Assembly: GCA_022315425.1 (NCBI GenBank)
Contig: JAIUPT010000013.1
Location: forward strand, 1,302,001 to 1,366,000
DNA: 64,000 nucleotides
From: Pseudevernia furfuracea
Lineage: Eukaryota > Ascomycota > Lecanoromycetes > Lecanorales > Parmeliaceae
Direction of reading: 5' to 3'
Program-made: the position numbers and the translations under genes
Shown here: piece by piece, positions 1 to 11,549 of the stretch
Layout of the letters: the number at the start of each line of letters is the position of its first letter
Position numbering within the stretch: the stretch's first letter is position 1
Notes under the pieces: model-generated
Told to the model about the DNA's origin: nothing
The model's database searches: none
Seen by the model: only the letters and a program-made list of their open reading frames with translations

Positions 1-155
1 ATTGTCTTGACGCGCTGACTTCTTCTACCCACCAATAGCACCTATTCAATATCCATACCAAATCCCACAGTCACTACGGCAGCCAAATAGAGTCTTTGAC
101 AGACTCTACGCCGTGCTCTAGCATCACCCACAATTGCATCGGAAATAACCGAAGG

Positions 156-1706
156 ATGCATTTTCGCGCTCTTTCCTATGTCGTTACGTTGTTACTAGTA
201 ACGGCTGGAGCCATTGCTGAAGCTTCGCCAACTCTAATCCACAATCACCAGCGTCTTCATGCCGTGAGGCGCTCTGTTGTTGATGTTTTCAAGACTGTGG
301 ATCTTCCAGGCCCCACTGTTGTTGCCTTTGTCCTCAATGGCAAAATTGTGGGCCAGAACGAAGTCTGCAAAGGTATCGATGATGGCAACTTGAAGTGGGA
401 GAATCCCAATGATGTTCCCTCTGAGTGCTCTTCATCCAGCACTGAAGCCATCGCGACGCCAACAGCAGCCACCTTGACCACGACCACCGAGGTTCCCCCT
501 TCACTACCATCTGTAGCCGTCCAACAAAAGGAGGATATCAAGGCAACCCCAGTCCAGCCCTCACAAGCACCTGAAGCTTCGACCGAGGAAACCTCGAGTA
601 CACCTGCACAACTGCCGACAACCAATTCTGTACCCACGCCTTCAATCATCTCATCTGACCTTGCGCCAGTCGTCACTTCCTCCACGGCCACACCGTCTTC
701 GTTAGAGACCTCTCCATCCCAGTCTAGCAACATTTCTGAAGGTCAAGGCCTTGAGCTGGAATTTCCGGACGGCACAATCGACTGCTCCACTTTTCCCTCC
801 GAGTACGGACCAATCGAGGTCGAGTGGGCTAAGCTTGGTGGCTGGGCTGGTATCCAGTATGTCACAATTCAGGGCGAGATCGTGACCAACATTGTCACTG
901 CCGTTCCCGGAGGCAAGGGATGTATTCCGGGCGCTATGTGTTCATACGCGTGCCCCCCTGGCTACCAAAAGTCGCAGTGGCCTTCGACACAAGGATCCAC
1001 TGGCCAGTCTGTCGGAGGTATCCAGTGTAATTCGGCTGGCAAGCTCTCTTTGACCAATCCCGGCCTATCAAAGACTCTTTGCATGAAAGGAACTGGAGCT
1101 ACAACTGTCCAGAACAAGCTCTCCAACAACGCCGCCATATGCCGCACCGATTACCCCGGTTTGTCAACCGCGTAGCTACTTTGTAGTAACTATAGACTGA
1201 TTGTTCTAGGGACTGAAAACGAAATTGTCCCATTAAATACTCAGCCTAAGAGCACTAGTCCTCTGACTTGCCCCGATGCCAACAACTATTTTCAGTGGAA
1301 CGGGATGCCGACGTCCGCACAGTACTATATAAACAACCAAGGTATCGCCGTTGAGGATGCCTGCACCTGGGGCACCGACGGTTCCGATATGGGAAATTGG
1401 GCGCCTTCTTTCCTCGGTGTCGGTCAGGACGTTTATGGCAAAACCTGGCTTTCAGTCTCGTCAACTGCACAGAATAATCCAAGCTCGTACTCACCCCTAA
1501 ATTATACCGTCACGATTCAGGGTGATATCAGCGGCAACTGCAGAGTATCCAATGGCAAATACTGCTCTGGCGAAAGTTACGATAACTGCAATGATCAGGG
1601 CTGCACTGTTAGTACAATCCTTTCTTCTCGGCGATCATACTACATACTTACTTCAACTCAGGTCGAGCTCATGAGCGGTCAGGGGATCTACGTCCTGTCT
1701 GACTGA
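156..1706 (+). CDS. SUN-family secreted cell-wall protein (Sim1/Uth1/Nca3/Sun4 family)
   Basis: Two exons, 156..1158 and 1210..1706, give 499 residues. The 51-nt intron (GTTTGT...TCTAG) restores the family stretch DYPGTENE across the junction. I chose the ATG at 156 because it opens directly into a hydrophobic signal peptide (residues 1 to about 22); the open frame continues upstream but has no ATG. After a short N-terminal region comes a Ser/Thr/Pro-rich linker (about residues 90-205) typical of wall-anchored proteins, then the SUN domain. The family signature C-x5-C-x3-C-x24-C is exact, from CIPGAMC through GGIQC. SUN proteins are secreted and act on beta-glucan and in cell separation; the precise activity here is inferred from the family. 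Several paralogues exist in fungi, so no symbol is assigned. Confidence 0.93.
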
Positions 1707-2554
1707 ACTTCCTAGAGTCTGGGTGCACTGAATGAGACACGAGCTTCACGACTGCTTGTGTACGGCGACACCATGATGTATAAAACTCGATACCCCGAGC
1801 GCCATCTTCATGGCGCAGTTTTATTCTCTTGCAAATATATGGCCACAATCCTATACGGCCGTCGTCACTCATTCAATTTATCCTCACCCCTGTGAATACA
1901 GCATGATTCGCTCTAGCTTCATCATTATCCGGTCTCCGCCTTGGTTATTTCGCGAAGCAGTGGATTAATGCGTTAACACGATACAAGCTCTCACATATGG
2001 ACAGGAGGCTTCCAAATGGGCATTCATTGTACTGATAGTTGTCCCGACGATCATGTGATCTTGACTTTGCAGGCGCTGCTGGGCGGCTAGCATGGCTTAT
2101 GTATCTAGCCAATTGGTATGGTTGTTGCCAAAGCTCCAGTTGTCCTGCTTTTCTTCGGTGGGCGGAAATGACTTCGTCCTGTACGATCTTCAACGACGGG
2201 GTACATGTTCCGCTTGTCAAGAACAGCCGGCGCCTCTACCCCTCCTTTTTGTACAGACTGTAACCTTTTCGAGAAAAAGCACTGAGAGCTCCAAATAAAA
2301 TTACGGATATCACATGCATCATGTTCCAATTTAAGCCCTTAAACCAACAATCATGTCGTCGTGTTGTCCAGCCCGCGACTGAGATCCAGGGGCGAGACCT
2401 AATTTCGTAGGGCTGATGTTTTGCGCCACAAGTCGCCTAAGGAATAGCTGTCATCTTCACCGACTCCACGCTGCCTTGCAATTGAACGAAGGACGAGTCG
2501 CAAACTGATACACTACCTCTTAGATTGATGGACCGATGAACAACATAGGTCCAT
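1707..2554. other. Intergenic, no gene seen
   Basis: This stretch lies between two same-strand genes and should hold the SUN-family 3' UTR and the ERV41 promoter. Only short overlapping open frames on both strands occur, with no recognisable protein and no repeat. I see nothing else in it. Confidence 0.6.
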
Positions 2555-3994
2555 ATGAACGGTTTCGTAGACCATAGCTTGGATGAGGGTGCTTTCGGGG
2601 AGAAGAGGGGCTTCTCTGACGGCCTGAGGACCTTCGATGCCTTCCGTATGTCTTTTCTTAGCTGGTTGCGCTTCCCATGCGTACACAGACCTGTCAATCT
2701 CTAACATACACATGTGCTCAACGACACCGACGCCTCAATCTCATTGCGATAGCATTTTCTCCTTCGGGTGCGTCCAGCTAACGACCCTTTCTCACAGCCA
2801 AAACGAAACCCACCTACACCCGGCGCTCCTCCACCGGCGGCTACACCACCCTCCTCCTCATCCTCATCAGCACCGTCCTCTCCTTCACCGAGCTCCGCCG
2901 CTGGTATTCCGGCCACGAGACACACCTCTTCAGCGTCGAGAAAGGTGTCTCCCACGAACTGCAAATCAACCTCGACGTCGTGCTCCCGATGCTCTGTTCT
3001 GACCTGCACATCAACGTGCAAGACGCCTCTGGCGATCGCATACTCGCGGGCGACATGCTGACAAAGGACGCCACGAATTGGGGACAGTGGGTTGAGCGGG
3101 TGAATACGCTGGAGAGACAGGGGAAGGATTTGGCGAAGGAGCAGGAGGAGGATACGCATGTGGGGCATGTGCTGGGGCATGGGAAGGAGAAGCGGCGGTT
3201 TCAGAAAACGCCGAGGTTGGGGAGGGGCGTGCCGGGGACGAGTTGTAGGGTTTATGGGAGCTTGGAGGGGAATAAGGTGCAGGGCGACTTTCATATTACG
3301 GCGAGGGGGCATGGCTACATGGAGTTAGGGCAGCATCTGGATCATTCCGGTACGTCTTCCCCATGACATCCTTCCCGTCTACCTTGTCTCTTTCGCCATC
3401 CATCCATCCCTCTCCATGGCCGTTATTTGAGAGGCTCTGCATTTGGCGACGACGCTGACGGGGAAGGTAGCATTCAACTTCTCCCACATAATCAACGAAC
3501 TATCCTTCGGTCCCCTCTACCCCTCCCTCCTCAACCCCCTGGACAAGACTTTCGCCGCAACCAGCGCCAACTTCTACAAATACCAATACTACCTCTCCGT
3601 CGTCCCCACCATCTACACCCGAACTCCCGCTCCCAAACCCCCTTCGACCAGCTCCCCTTCGAACATGCTCTCCACATCCTCCGACACGATAATCACGAAC
3701 CAGTACGCCGTGACCTCTCAATCCCACGATGTCAACGAACGCTCCGTGCCGGGTATATTCTTCAAGTTTGACATTGAGCCTATACTGTTAACGATCAGAG
3801 AGGAGAGGGGAGGGTTGTTGGCGTTGTGTGTGAGGATTGTCAATGTGGTGAGTGGTATTCTGGTGGGCGGAGGGTGGTGCTATCAGCTGGCCGGGTGGGG
3901 GAGGGAGGTGCTGGGGGGAAGGAAGAAGGGAGAGAAGGCCGGTATGGGTGTGTTGCATGGCGGGAACGGTGCGGTTGAGGAGGAGGAAGAGTGA
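2555..3994 (+). CDS. erv41: Erv41/ERGIC-2-like COPII vesicle protein
   Basis: Three exons, 2555..2645, 2798..3349 and 3471..3994, give 388 residues; phases close exactly at both junctions (AFPKTKPTYT and DHSAFNFSHI). The N-terminus carries the family cue TFDAFPKTKPTY, then a first membrane segment (LLLILISTVLSF), the ELRRWYSGHE motif and the lumenal block FSVEKGVSHELQINLDV with NVQDASGDR. A C-terminal hydrophobic segment (VRIVNVVSGILVGGGWC) precedes a short cytosolic tail ending in five Glu. Erv41 partners Erv46 in a receptor that cycles between ER and Golgi and retrieves ER residents; this is family knowledge. A Ser/Pro-rich insertion follows PTIYTR. The last 60 or so coding bases and the start of the 3' UTR recur as a stray copy at 14775..14864. 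Confidence 0.92.
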
Positions 3995-4035
3995 GGGAGG
4001 TTGTGTGTGTGCTAGACATATTGTAATCTATTTCC

Positions 4036-4593
4036 GTGGGAGCATCGTCCTACTACTACCGAGGTAGGCACCAAAAAAGTTCTGACCAGCGCGCTAGTAT
4101 AGCACATCTAAGCGTCTTGTCCAAGCAAGCTGGTGAGCCTTTGGAAGGAGAAGATCTTGATGAAGAAGTCCTGGCGTTTAGGACCTCTTTTGTTACTAGG
4201 CCACTTTTTTGTGTCCCAATTAACGCGGCCCTAATCCGTAGACGCCGAGATACTGTACGACCAAACTTTCTGGATTTCATCCGCCTTTTTGCCTTCAGTG
4301 GCCCTTGGAGAAAAGCAACGCGAAATGTCGTGCACGACAAGGTGACTTTTCGTCTACGGGAACGTATGGATAATCCTCTATTCACTTGTTGCCGGTACTG
4401 GACGCAGGTATTTCACCTTGCTGCACCAAGAAGAAAGGAATTACGTCACGAGTGGATCCAGATTACTGACAATGCTTCTGCGAAGGCTTTGGTAAGTAAT
4501 TCCTCGTACTTTTCATTGAAGCGCTATGAGAAGCTCATCTGCCAGTCTACAGGTGATTTGGATGGAAAGGGGATCCATTACAGCCCCGGTTGA
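4036..4593 (+). other. Unrecognised open frame, possible gene remnant
   Basis: One frame stays open for 185 codons with no ATG in its first 110. A good intron (GTAAGT at 4492 to CTACAG at 4552, phase 0) would join codon 152 to VIWMERGS and an in-frame stop downstream. A second frame over the same DNA also looks protein-like but has stops, so this may be a decayed gene. No domain is recognised. It lies between ERV41 and the NRPS-like wreck. Function unknown. Confidence 0.2.
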
Positions 4594-6641
4594 GGTAATC
4601 CGTTTAAGGCGACCGACCTCAAGCGCTTTGCCCCAACCAGGTCTGCATTAGCGCTATACTAACTGGCTCAAGGTCTGCCATTGTTTTGCTTGCTCGTACG
4701 CTGGCCGAGGTTTGATATTTTGTAGGTGGTCCACAGGATGCCGTCAATGAAAAGAAGTTGAGCATCTTTAGTGCAGGCTTCGATGAAAAGCTCTTCCAAA
4801 TCTGTAGCATCGAATGTCCGAAAGCTTCTTGACCCATTGCGAGAGAGGGACGACTTGCGCACCGGGCCCGCAATATCGCTCTATCGACGGAATGAATCCG
4901 CGCCGAGGCACAGGTCGAGGGTTACCGACGTGGTAGTATGTTGGTGTGCGTGACACATCTTTTCACACCCTCAAATGCCAGCTCAATGACAATCCTCGAG
5001 ACTACATCGACAGGGATCCAGTCAACAGGTGGTAGATCGGCGGGAATGAGACCGATGGATTTTTGAAGTCTTCAAACATTGACGGCACGACTTCTCGCTG
5101 GGTCCATTTAGCCTGGGTAGCCATCGTAGCGCCTCCAACCTGTCCAACTCGAAGGATACTGATAGGGACTTTGAACTCGGAAGCGGCTCTGTCGAGTAAG
5201 CGCTCGGAAATCTGCTTTGATTCACCATAGCCGATGCTCAGTGCGGCCCCCAAGTCCTCGATAGGCGCCTCCGGTATGCCTATGCCGTTTTCATAGGTCG
5301 GATTCCATGGGCCGACAGAGCTGATCGAAGATAGGAAAACGATCCCGGGTCGGCGAGGACTTGAGATACTCCATTTGGCCAATGTTCGAACACCTTGGAT
5401 GTTCTCCGCGAATGAAGATAGGTCCTGATGGAAATCCACCTTCCATGCCGTGTGCACTATCAAGTCGCATTCCTCGGTGAGGTTTGCATAGCTTGAGTAG
5501 TCGAGGCCAAAATTCTCGACACCAAAATTTACCGTGATTGACGTCAATTTTACGGTATCTGAAGCATTGCCAACATCGCGTCGTGCACAGCTATCATGCC
5601 ACTGCTGTTTCGCCATCGATTAGAGGTTCAAGTAATAGATCCTTGAAATCACTGGATCACGAGAATATTCGTCCAATAGATACGTGCCAAGGGTTCCCGT
5701 TGTGCCTGTCAAGCCGATGGAGAGCCCCTGAAGCCTTCGATCAGATGCCGGAGGCATTCGTGATAGTGTCAAGGAGCTTGCAAAGTTCTCGAATACTTCT
5801 GACATTTTTGCTATGCGATCTTTCTTCTATGGTACTACCCGATGATTCAGGAAAGCTAATACAAGCCGTGAAAGCTAGCCTATAGAAGGGTTATTGTAAA
5901 TGTTATCGGCCGATAGCCAGGATATCGCTGAAGCAGCTCTGTGAGGCAGCAGACTAGATGTTAAAGCCTCTACAGCCTCCATCGTTTTCAAGGAATCCAG
6001 ACCTGAAATGTAGAGGTCGTCGGAATCCTTGAGCTTGTCTGCATTCAGCGCTGAGGGGAGGATTGAGCGAACTAGCTTGTCTGTTGCGTCTATTGAGAAG
6101 GCAGTTGCAACTAGAGGCGAGGCCTTTATGGAGGACCGCTGAGGTCTGTCAGAATAGAGACCCTCTATCTCGTCAGCGTAAGTAACTTCAGTCAATCTCC
6201 GAACAAGGGTGCCTTTTCCGGCGCGAACAAAAGGCTTTCCAGTTTTAGCGAGCAAGATCATTGAACGGACAATGCGGCCGTGCCCAGGCATGTTGACATT
6301 TGCTGACTCGACGGCAGGCCATACTTGATCAATCAAATCGTTCTCGTTTTTACCGTTTGGTTGGTTCATCTCGAGGCGTAGTGCTGGCTGGGAACGGTTC
6401 TGACCTGTGAGCAGAGCTCCGGAGATAATTGGTAACCCTTGTAGTTGACTCTCCATAAGTATCGGGTTCAGTTGTTCGCCATTTGAAAGTACGAGTATGT
6501 CATCTTTGCGTCCGTGGAAGCGCCAAAGGTTTTCCTTCGTGGGGTGCGGTTTGAACAGATCCTTTGTATGCCAATCATTTACCCCCGGGTAATTATGGTT
6601 CAATGCTACACTCGGTTCCGTTGATGCGTCTGCAAAGACTA

Positions 6642-6676
6642 TACGGAGGTCTGCACGCAAAGTCCTGAACATGCCA
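6642..6676. mobile_element. Degenerate terminus related to the 7.6-kb inverted-repeat element
   Basis: About 35 bp beginning TACGGAGGTCTGCA match the outer end of the element at 7616..7803 with a few differences (GCAAAGTCCTGAACATGCC against CGAAAGTCCTGCACATGCG). It sits in the NRPS-like wreck exactly where adenylation-domain similarity breaks off, and it starts with TA as the intact element does. The opposite terminus is not visible here. Confidence 0.55.
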
Positions 6677-6758
6677 AGAAAAGGGTCCAGCGCTCCGCTT
6701 GCCTACCTTAGACAATGCGCTTAGAACTGGACCCTACCTATACAAAGGACCCTACCTA

Positions 6759-6854
6759 ACTCGTGCTGTCCAGAAATTGGCACCTCTAAGAAGCCTGGTG
6801 TGATGCCAAGCCACTACGCTTTAGCGTGGGAACTCATTTCTGGACAGCACGAGT
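6759..6854. mobile_element. 96-bp inverted-repeat element with perfect 19-bp ends
   Basis: ACTCGTGCTGTCCAGAAAT at 6759..6777 is repeated in perfect inverted orientation at 6836..6854. The interior holds a smaller palindrome around CCACTACGCTTTAGCGTGG. No coding capacity. A 12-bp direct repeat GGACCCTACCTA lies just outside at about 6729 and 6748. It interrupts the adenylation domain right after the EDWSY codons, so it is probably an insertion or the collapsed remnant of a larger DNA transposon. No clean target-site duplication could be assigned. Confidence 0.6.
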
Positions 6855-7113
6855 ATGACCAATCTTCGAGTCGAGGCACAAGCTGCCTAATAATCTGTCC
6901 CACCTCGGTTGAACCATAGAATTGGCAAATCGTCGTGACTCTGCTGATGGTGTCGCCTGCAGCTTGAGACAGGGGACCACCAGCGTAGCAAATTATATCT
7001 AGTTGCTTAAGATATTCAAGACCATTAGGCTCATGTAGTAGTTGCTCTCTACCACAACTGGAGGTACCTAGAATACAGCCGCGGACTTTTTGCTGTTGCA
7101 TGATGTCTGCCAC

Positions 7114-7613
7114 GGGCGGAGGATTACTAAGTGTGTTGCATTACTAAAGTAAGTAGGTGACAGCGAGTAGTCCCGGTTCCCCCCCCCCCCGGCGCCAATA
7201 ATCATGGACCCTTTAGGTAAATTTAAGCGACCGTCTCCCACTGCACGTAACGCTACTTTTACAACACAGGCATCGCTGTCGAAGAAGAGGAGCGGTCTTC
7301 GCTAACCCCAAGATATCGAGTCATTATTCCCTGCGCGTTGCAAACCTGCCTAATTGAAAATGGAATGATGGTTATTTGATATTGTGAAGTAGGTAATGTC
7401 GTGGTATGACCTCGGAGTTGGACCGAGATTTTGAACACATGATGTGTGGTGGCGGATGCAGGTTGACGCATCTACTAACCTTTACATAGCCTTAATAAAA
7501 TAAACAACTTACAAATCAACAGCAACTACTAACCTGCATATTCAATCCGTCCACTGATCTACGGTGGATAAGACACAAGGAACGGGCTATTGGTACTAGA
7601 GAATGACTCTCGA
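7114..7613. other. Gene-less stretch upstream of the NRPS-like remnant
   Basis: The missing N-terminal half of the adenylation domain should lie here on the minus strand but is not found. A run of about eleven C occurs near 7180-7190. A 70-codon minus-strand frame (7259..7471) is not recognised. Confidence 0.5.
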
Positions 7614-7615
7614 CG

Positions 7616-7803
7616 TACGGAGGTCTGCACCGAAAGTCCTGCACATGCGCTAAAGCTCTTGGCATACTTGGCTACATTCATAGCTACATGAAGAATATCC
7701 ATTAGATTATGAGGCTATACAAGGTTTTGGTAAGAATCTCAAGAATGCCAAGTATGCCAAGAGCTTTAGCGCATGTGCAGGACTTTCGGTGCAGACCTCC
7801 GTA
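7616..7803. mobile_element. MITE/foldback element, 57-bp perfect terminal inverted repeats, TA flanks
   Basis: 7616..7672 and 7747..7803 are perfect reverse complements over 57 bp, separated by 74 bp of unique sequence. Both ends start or end with TA (TACGGAGG...CCTCCGTA), as expected for a TA target duplication made by Tc1/mariner-like transposases. There is no open frame of useful length, so the element is non-autonomous. Perfect arms suggest recent insertion or gene conversion. A related single end lies at 6642, so the family has been active at this locus more than once. Confidence 0.85.
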
Positions 7804-8211
7804 TACTAAAGGGAAAGTCTTTGCATACCGTGGAAGATAGCTGGCAACTCCTAATAAGGTCATGCGCACAAGTGCCGAGGAGCATTATTGAATGTTGACG
7901 TGAATGCAGTTGGCCGAAGACACTCCAAGAGTAGCAGCACAGAAATCACTACTCTACCTTAGTGATAGGACCCTTGAATGTTGATGATTGCCAACCATCG
8001 TATGCCAAGAAACTCAATTGTAAACCTTGGAACTCCAGCCGATACTGCAACCTTTCGGCGAGTATCCCATACCATCTCTTATCTTTCTTGCCAGTATCGG
8101 CGATTATGAATCACAACAGTTTGGCTAGCGGCTCACAGTGTCGTCGGCAAAAGAACTGCTGGCCAACTCTCTTTTCTACATCAATCCCCTTCACCAGAAG
8201 AGACGCATTCA

Positions 8212-9098
8212 ATGGAAGAGGACTCACAACTACCTAGAGGGAGAGCCCCATGGTGGCCCCCAAGCAAATCAGCACTAATCCAAACTTTGAAAGCGCATTT
8301 GATTGTCAATGTGACCCTAGATCATGCAGATGTTCTCCTTCTGCCTTGTTGTTTCGTCTCGGGCATGGTTGACAGCACCATATATCATGCGTTCGGGGTC
8401 TTCGTATCTATGCAAACTGGTTTGTTCGACACCTTTCCATCTCATCTTCTACTCATGTGACTTCCGTCCTAAATATTAGCCATACAACAGGCAATACATT
8501 GTTTCTCGGTCTCGGTGGTGCCAGGCCGCACGACACTACCCATCCGTACGGATGGGCCAAATCACTGACCTCGATCGGCTGTTTCGGCCTGGGCTGCAGT
8601 GCGTTCTGGAAACTTTCGAGTCTCCTTGGGCCACTTCGACGCGGCACCCTCGTTCTTGCCTTCCTGGTCCAATCCAGCATTGTCATTATTACGGCAGCCA
8701 TCATAGAAGCGGGTGTTGTCAATGGAGATGTTACTACGATCAGAGCTGACATAGACTGGCGCTCAACACTACCAATTGCTCTGCTGAGCTTTCAATCCGC
8801 CGGACAGATCGTCGCTTCTCGGGCCTTGAGTCTAGCTGAGATACCGACTTTCATGTTGACTGTTATACTGCATGACCTGTGTACGGACCCGAAGATAATG
8901 AGCCCAGTACGAGAGAATGTAAAGAGGAATAGGAGGCTACTTGCGCTTCTGGGTATCCTCATGGGCTCTATAGTCTCGAGTTATATATCTGCGGCAACTG
9001 GGAAGGTACAAGACCCATTGTGGATCGCTGGGGCGCTCAAGGCCGTGATCACGATGGCTTGGATGGCCTGGCCAATAAAGAAGATCAGCGGAGCATGA
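8212..9098 (+). CDS. DUF1275 (YoaK-type) multi-pass membrane protein
   Basis: Two exons, 8212..8419 and 8491..9098, give 271 residues. The intron GTTTGT...CAACAG joins SMQT to GNTLFLGLGG, restoring the family motif in which MQTGN precedes a small-residue helix. Several hydrophobic segments are visible: VLLLPCCFVSGMVDS, GTLVLAFLVQSSIVIITAAI, STLPIALLSFQSAGQIVAS and LLALLGILMGSIVSSYIS. DUF1275 proteins are small membrane proteins of unknown biochemical role, found in bacteria and often in fungal accessory regions. No neighbour suggests a function: an NRPS-like wreck and an inverted-repeat element are upstream and 2.4 kb without genes follows. Start chosen at the ATG giving MEEDSQLPRG. Confidence 0.85.
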
Positions 9099-11549
9099 AG
9101 ACTGACTCTCGGCCTAACATTCAAGCAATGAGATTCGGGTTCGCAAATATCTTTTTCGTTGCCCGTTGCGGCATTTGGTGAGCGTGTTGGAATTTGGCGA
9201 TATGCGACATGCGATGTGCGAAATTGGAGGATTCTCCTTGCCCAAAAGTGTATACGAATAGAGCCTGCTCCAGGGGAGCCATTGGGGGAATCAATCAACC
9301 TTTCTAGAACATTTTCAACAGAGCGCTGGGGTATCGACGATTGTAAAGAATGTTTTTCTTGACGACCAATCATGTCCACCTGCGAGCGTTCTTCTTCGAG
9401 ACATGTGCTAAGCCAAATGTGACTTTAATGTAATCCGCGAGTACTTGAATCCAGTTATGTTTTTCCACATACCTATACGAAAATGAAAAAGCAACCAAAG
9501 AAAGGGAAGGACTACGGCCGATTCAGCTCTAGTTTGCTTTCCACGTTTTTGTGCGAACTCTTGGCATTCCAAATTTGTCCTGCCTGGAGAAGGAAGTGCC
9601 TCGTAAGATATCGTACTGCCAACATGAGTTTACTGCGTGAGGCCTGAGGATTCTTTGTTTCTCGTGGAAGACATCCTGGAATAGCTTCCGGCAGTTGTGA
9701 GCATGATGCCATGCAAATCAAGTGCTTGCTCGGCTGGGGGAGTGTTGGAAAAGGGCCAAGGGCGTCGAGGGCTTGTGAGAAGCTCTGTAAACAAACTTAG
9801 CGGTATGACTGTGTTATAAAGTTAGATAGAAACTGATTGGAAGCAAATTCGATTGAAGAAGATCTTGGATGATGTAGGTGGCAGTGGGAGCAACGAGATT
9901 CGTTGGTTTTTGTAGCCTGGACTCGGAGGAATTTAAACCCCTTGCTTGGGCGCGAGTGCGTGGATTAAAGTTGTGAGGGAAATTTTTTCGTCCTTATAAC
10001 GAGTGACTGACAGGAATCTTATACGAGGTGCAGAGGATGGGACGGGCAAACCAAAAAAGAGAGAGGAGTCTTTTCATTGGTCTATTCCGTAATAGAGACC
10101 CCAAACAGATATTTACTGATACACATATTTTGCCAAAGGTTCTATTCTATTCGGGTTATCCCCTGTGCACGAAATTTGTGTCTTTGCTGGAACCGTACAC
10201 AGCATGTTATGCTGTATCTACATCCAGACCGCACGTCAGTCTACCGGGTTGCGAATTTCCAGGACTCGGTTGCCACGTGCAAGCAACTTCCCCGGGTCCC
10301 AAGGTGCCAGCTGGGATGGCGACGTCGAAAGCTGTTGTGGGATAGAGTAGAGCGGCACGCTTCTCACATTATCGGTGATCTGCCCACTCGCGATCTAGCT
10401 ATTTGCAGCGCAGATCTTGAGGCCTGCAGGGTGTTCGGTGAGATTTATCATCCAGAATTGGTAGAAGTTATCGGTCACTGTCAAGGTATCGCTCACGGGT
10501 TTGACTGACAGGCGAGGTAGATGTTTCTTATATGGGACCCGTTGGTAGGGAAGAAGGTACGTCGATGCAATTACTGACGCTATCTCTCTCTCTCTCACTG
10601 CGTAGTCGTCACCGGCGGAGACCCGCAAGGTGTGCGCTAAATCATGATTAGGACCGGGTCTCAATCACACCATTATCACTTTATCTTACCTAAGATTATC
10701 AGTTAATTCGACGCTGCGAATAATCATATGATGGTAAGAAAGAAAATCTCCGCAATCAATTGCAGCAAGGATAAATCATGCTGCTCCCGAGCCGACTTGC
10801 ACAAGTGTACTTGAATTGAAATCGAAAAGGACTACTACATTCGCGTGAAGCCGCGAATAGATAGCCGCAGGTTGATTGCAACGATCATTGACCTAGTTCC
10901 AGACTAACTTTATCTTGCATTTTGTTTGTCTATTTATTTTGGACCTCGGAATGCTGAATCCGCTGACTTTGAATAGGTTGATGCCTCTCAGCTCATACAA
11001 GGGTAAGTAGCGAACGCCACTCTCGCTACCCATGATTTCTCTATCGATGCGTGCAATTGTACATCCGCCTCCTGCATCTTTCAGCTGACCAGGTTTGGCC
11101 TTCTACATGTCTGCGGCTTTTCTTTTCTCTTCGCCGTGCTATAGTTGCTCCCGATCAGCGGTCTCTTTTGACTAAACCCCGGTACCACCATCTCGTAGCA
11201 CGATATTTTGGTTACAATCTCTAATCCTGCTTCTTCAAGAAGCCAAGAAATCAAGGGGCAGATTTACATTTAGTCCGCTTTGGACAGAATTTCACACACA
11301 TAGCTTAGCTCGAGCATATTTCAAATGCAACTTAGAACGAAGCAACTAAACTACTGAAATTAGCCTGGCAGCAAATCGTGGCTCTTAGCTAGTCAAGCTA
11401 CCCTTGTGACCTCACAGGTCTACAGGTCTCCTCTCCCTAACCAATTCCCTGTGAGTCAGTGATGAGCCTTCACCGAGCGCTTCATAGTGAGGCTGATAGT
11501 CCCGACTTTTATAGTATGAAATGAAGCCCACATTCTCATATCCGCCTAA
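9099..11549. other. Gene-less 2.4-kb stretch
   Basis: Only short unrelated open frames occur. A minus-strand stretch at 10395-10664 (VTDNFYQFWMINLTEHPAG) looks protein-like and continues past a single stop, so a decayed gene is possible, but no family is recognised. A short CT repeat lies at about 10582-10596. Nothing else seen. Confidence 0.5.

Larger units (their letters stand above)
4619..7113 (-). pseudogene. NRPS-like adenylate-forming reductase (A-PCP-R) pseudogene
   Basis: On the minus strand the remains of three domains follow in order. The C-terminal half of an adenylation domain is at 7113..6814 (FYGSTEVGQI) and 6645..6150 (GRKDDILVLSNGEQLNP). A carrier domain at about 6110..5875 has the phosphopantetheine motif GLDSL. 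A thioester-reductase domain at 5805..about 4620 has GTTGTLGTYLL and the YGESK active-site motif. Lesions seen: no N-terminal half upstream of 7113; foreign inverted-repeat DNA at about 6642-6854 splitting the adenylation domain; an in-frame TAA at 5620..5622 within LNL*SMAKQQ; and at least four frame changes after 5065, with family-like text jumping frames (IGLIPADLPPVDWIP, then YYHVGNPRPVPRRG, then ATDLEELFIEACTKDAQ, then LEPVSIALMQTWL). Intact relatives reduce a carrier-bound acid to an aldehyde or alcohol. Confidence 0.9.

Noticed and set aside
257..733. 158-codon antisense ORF in the SUN gene
   Set aside because: Shadow of the Ser/Thr-rich linker; no independent evidence.
6759..6854. Reading the 19-bp inverted repeat as a transcription terminator or RNA hairpin
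   Set aside because: It interrupts a coding domain, is accompanied by a second element end, and eukaryotic nuclear genes do not use such terminators.
4619..7113. Interpreting the NRPS-like locus as an intron-rich live gene
   Set aside because: The in-frame TAA inside LNL*SMAKQQ has no flanking splice sites, and the N-terminal half is absent.
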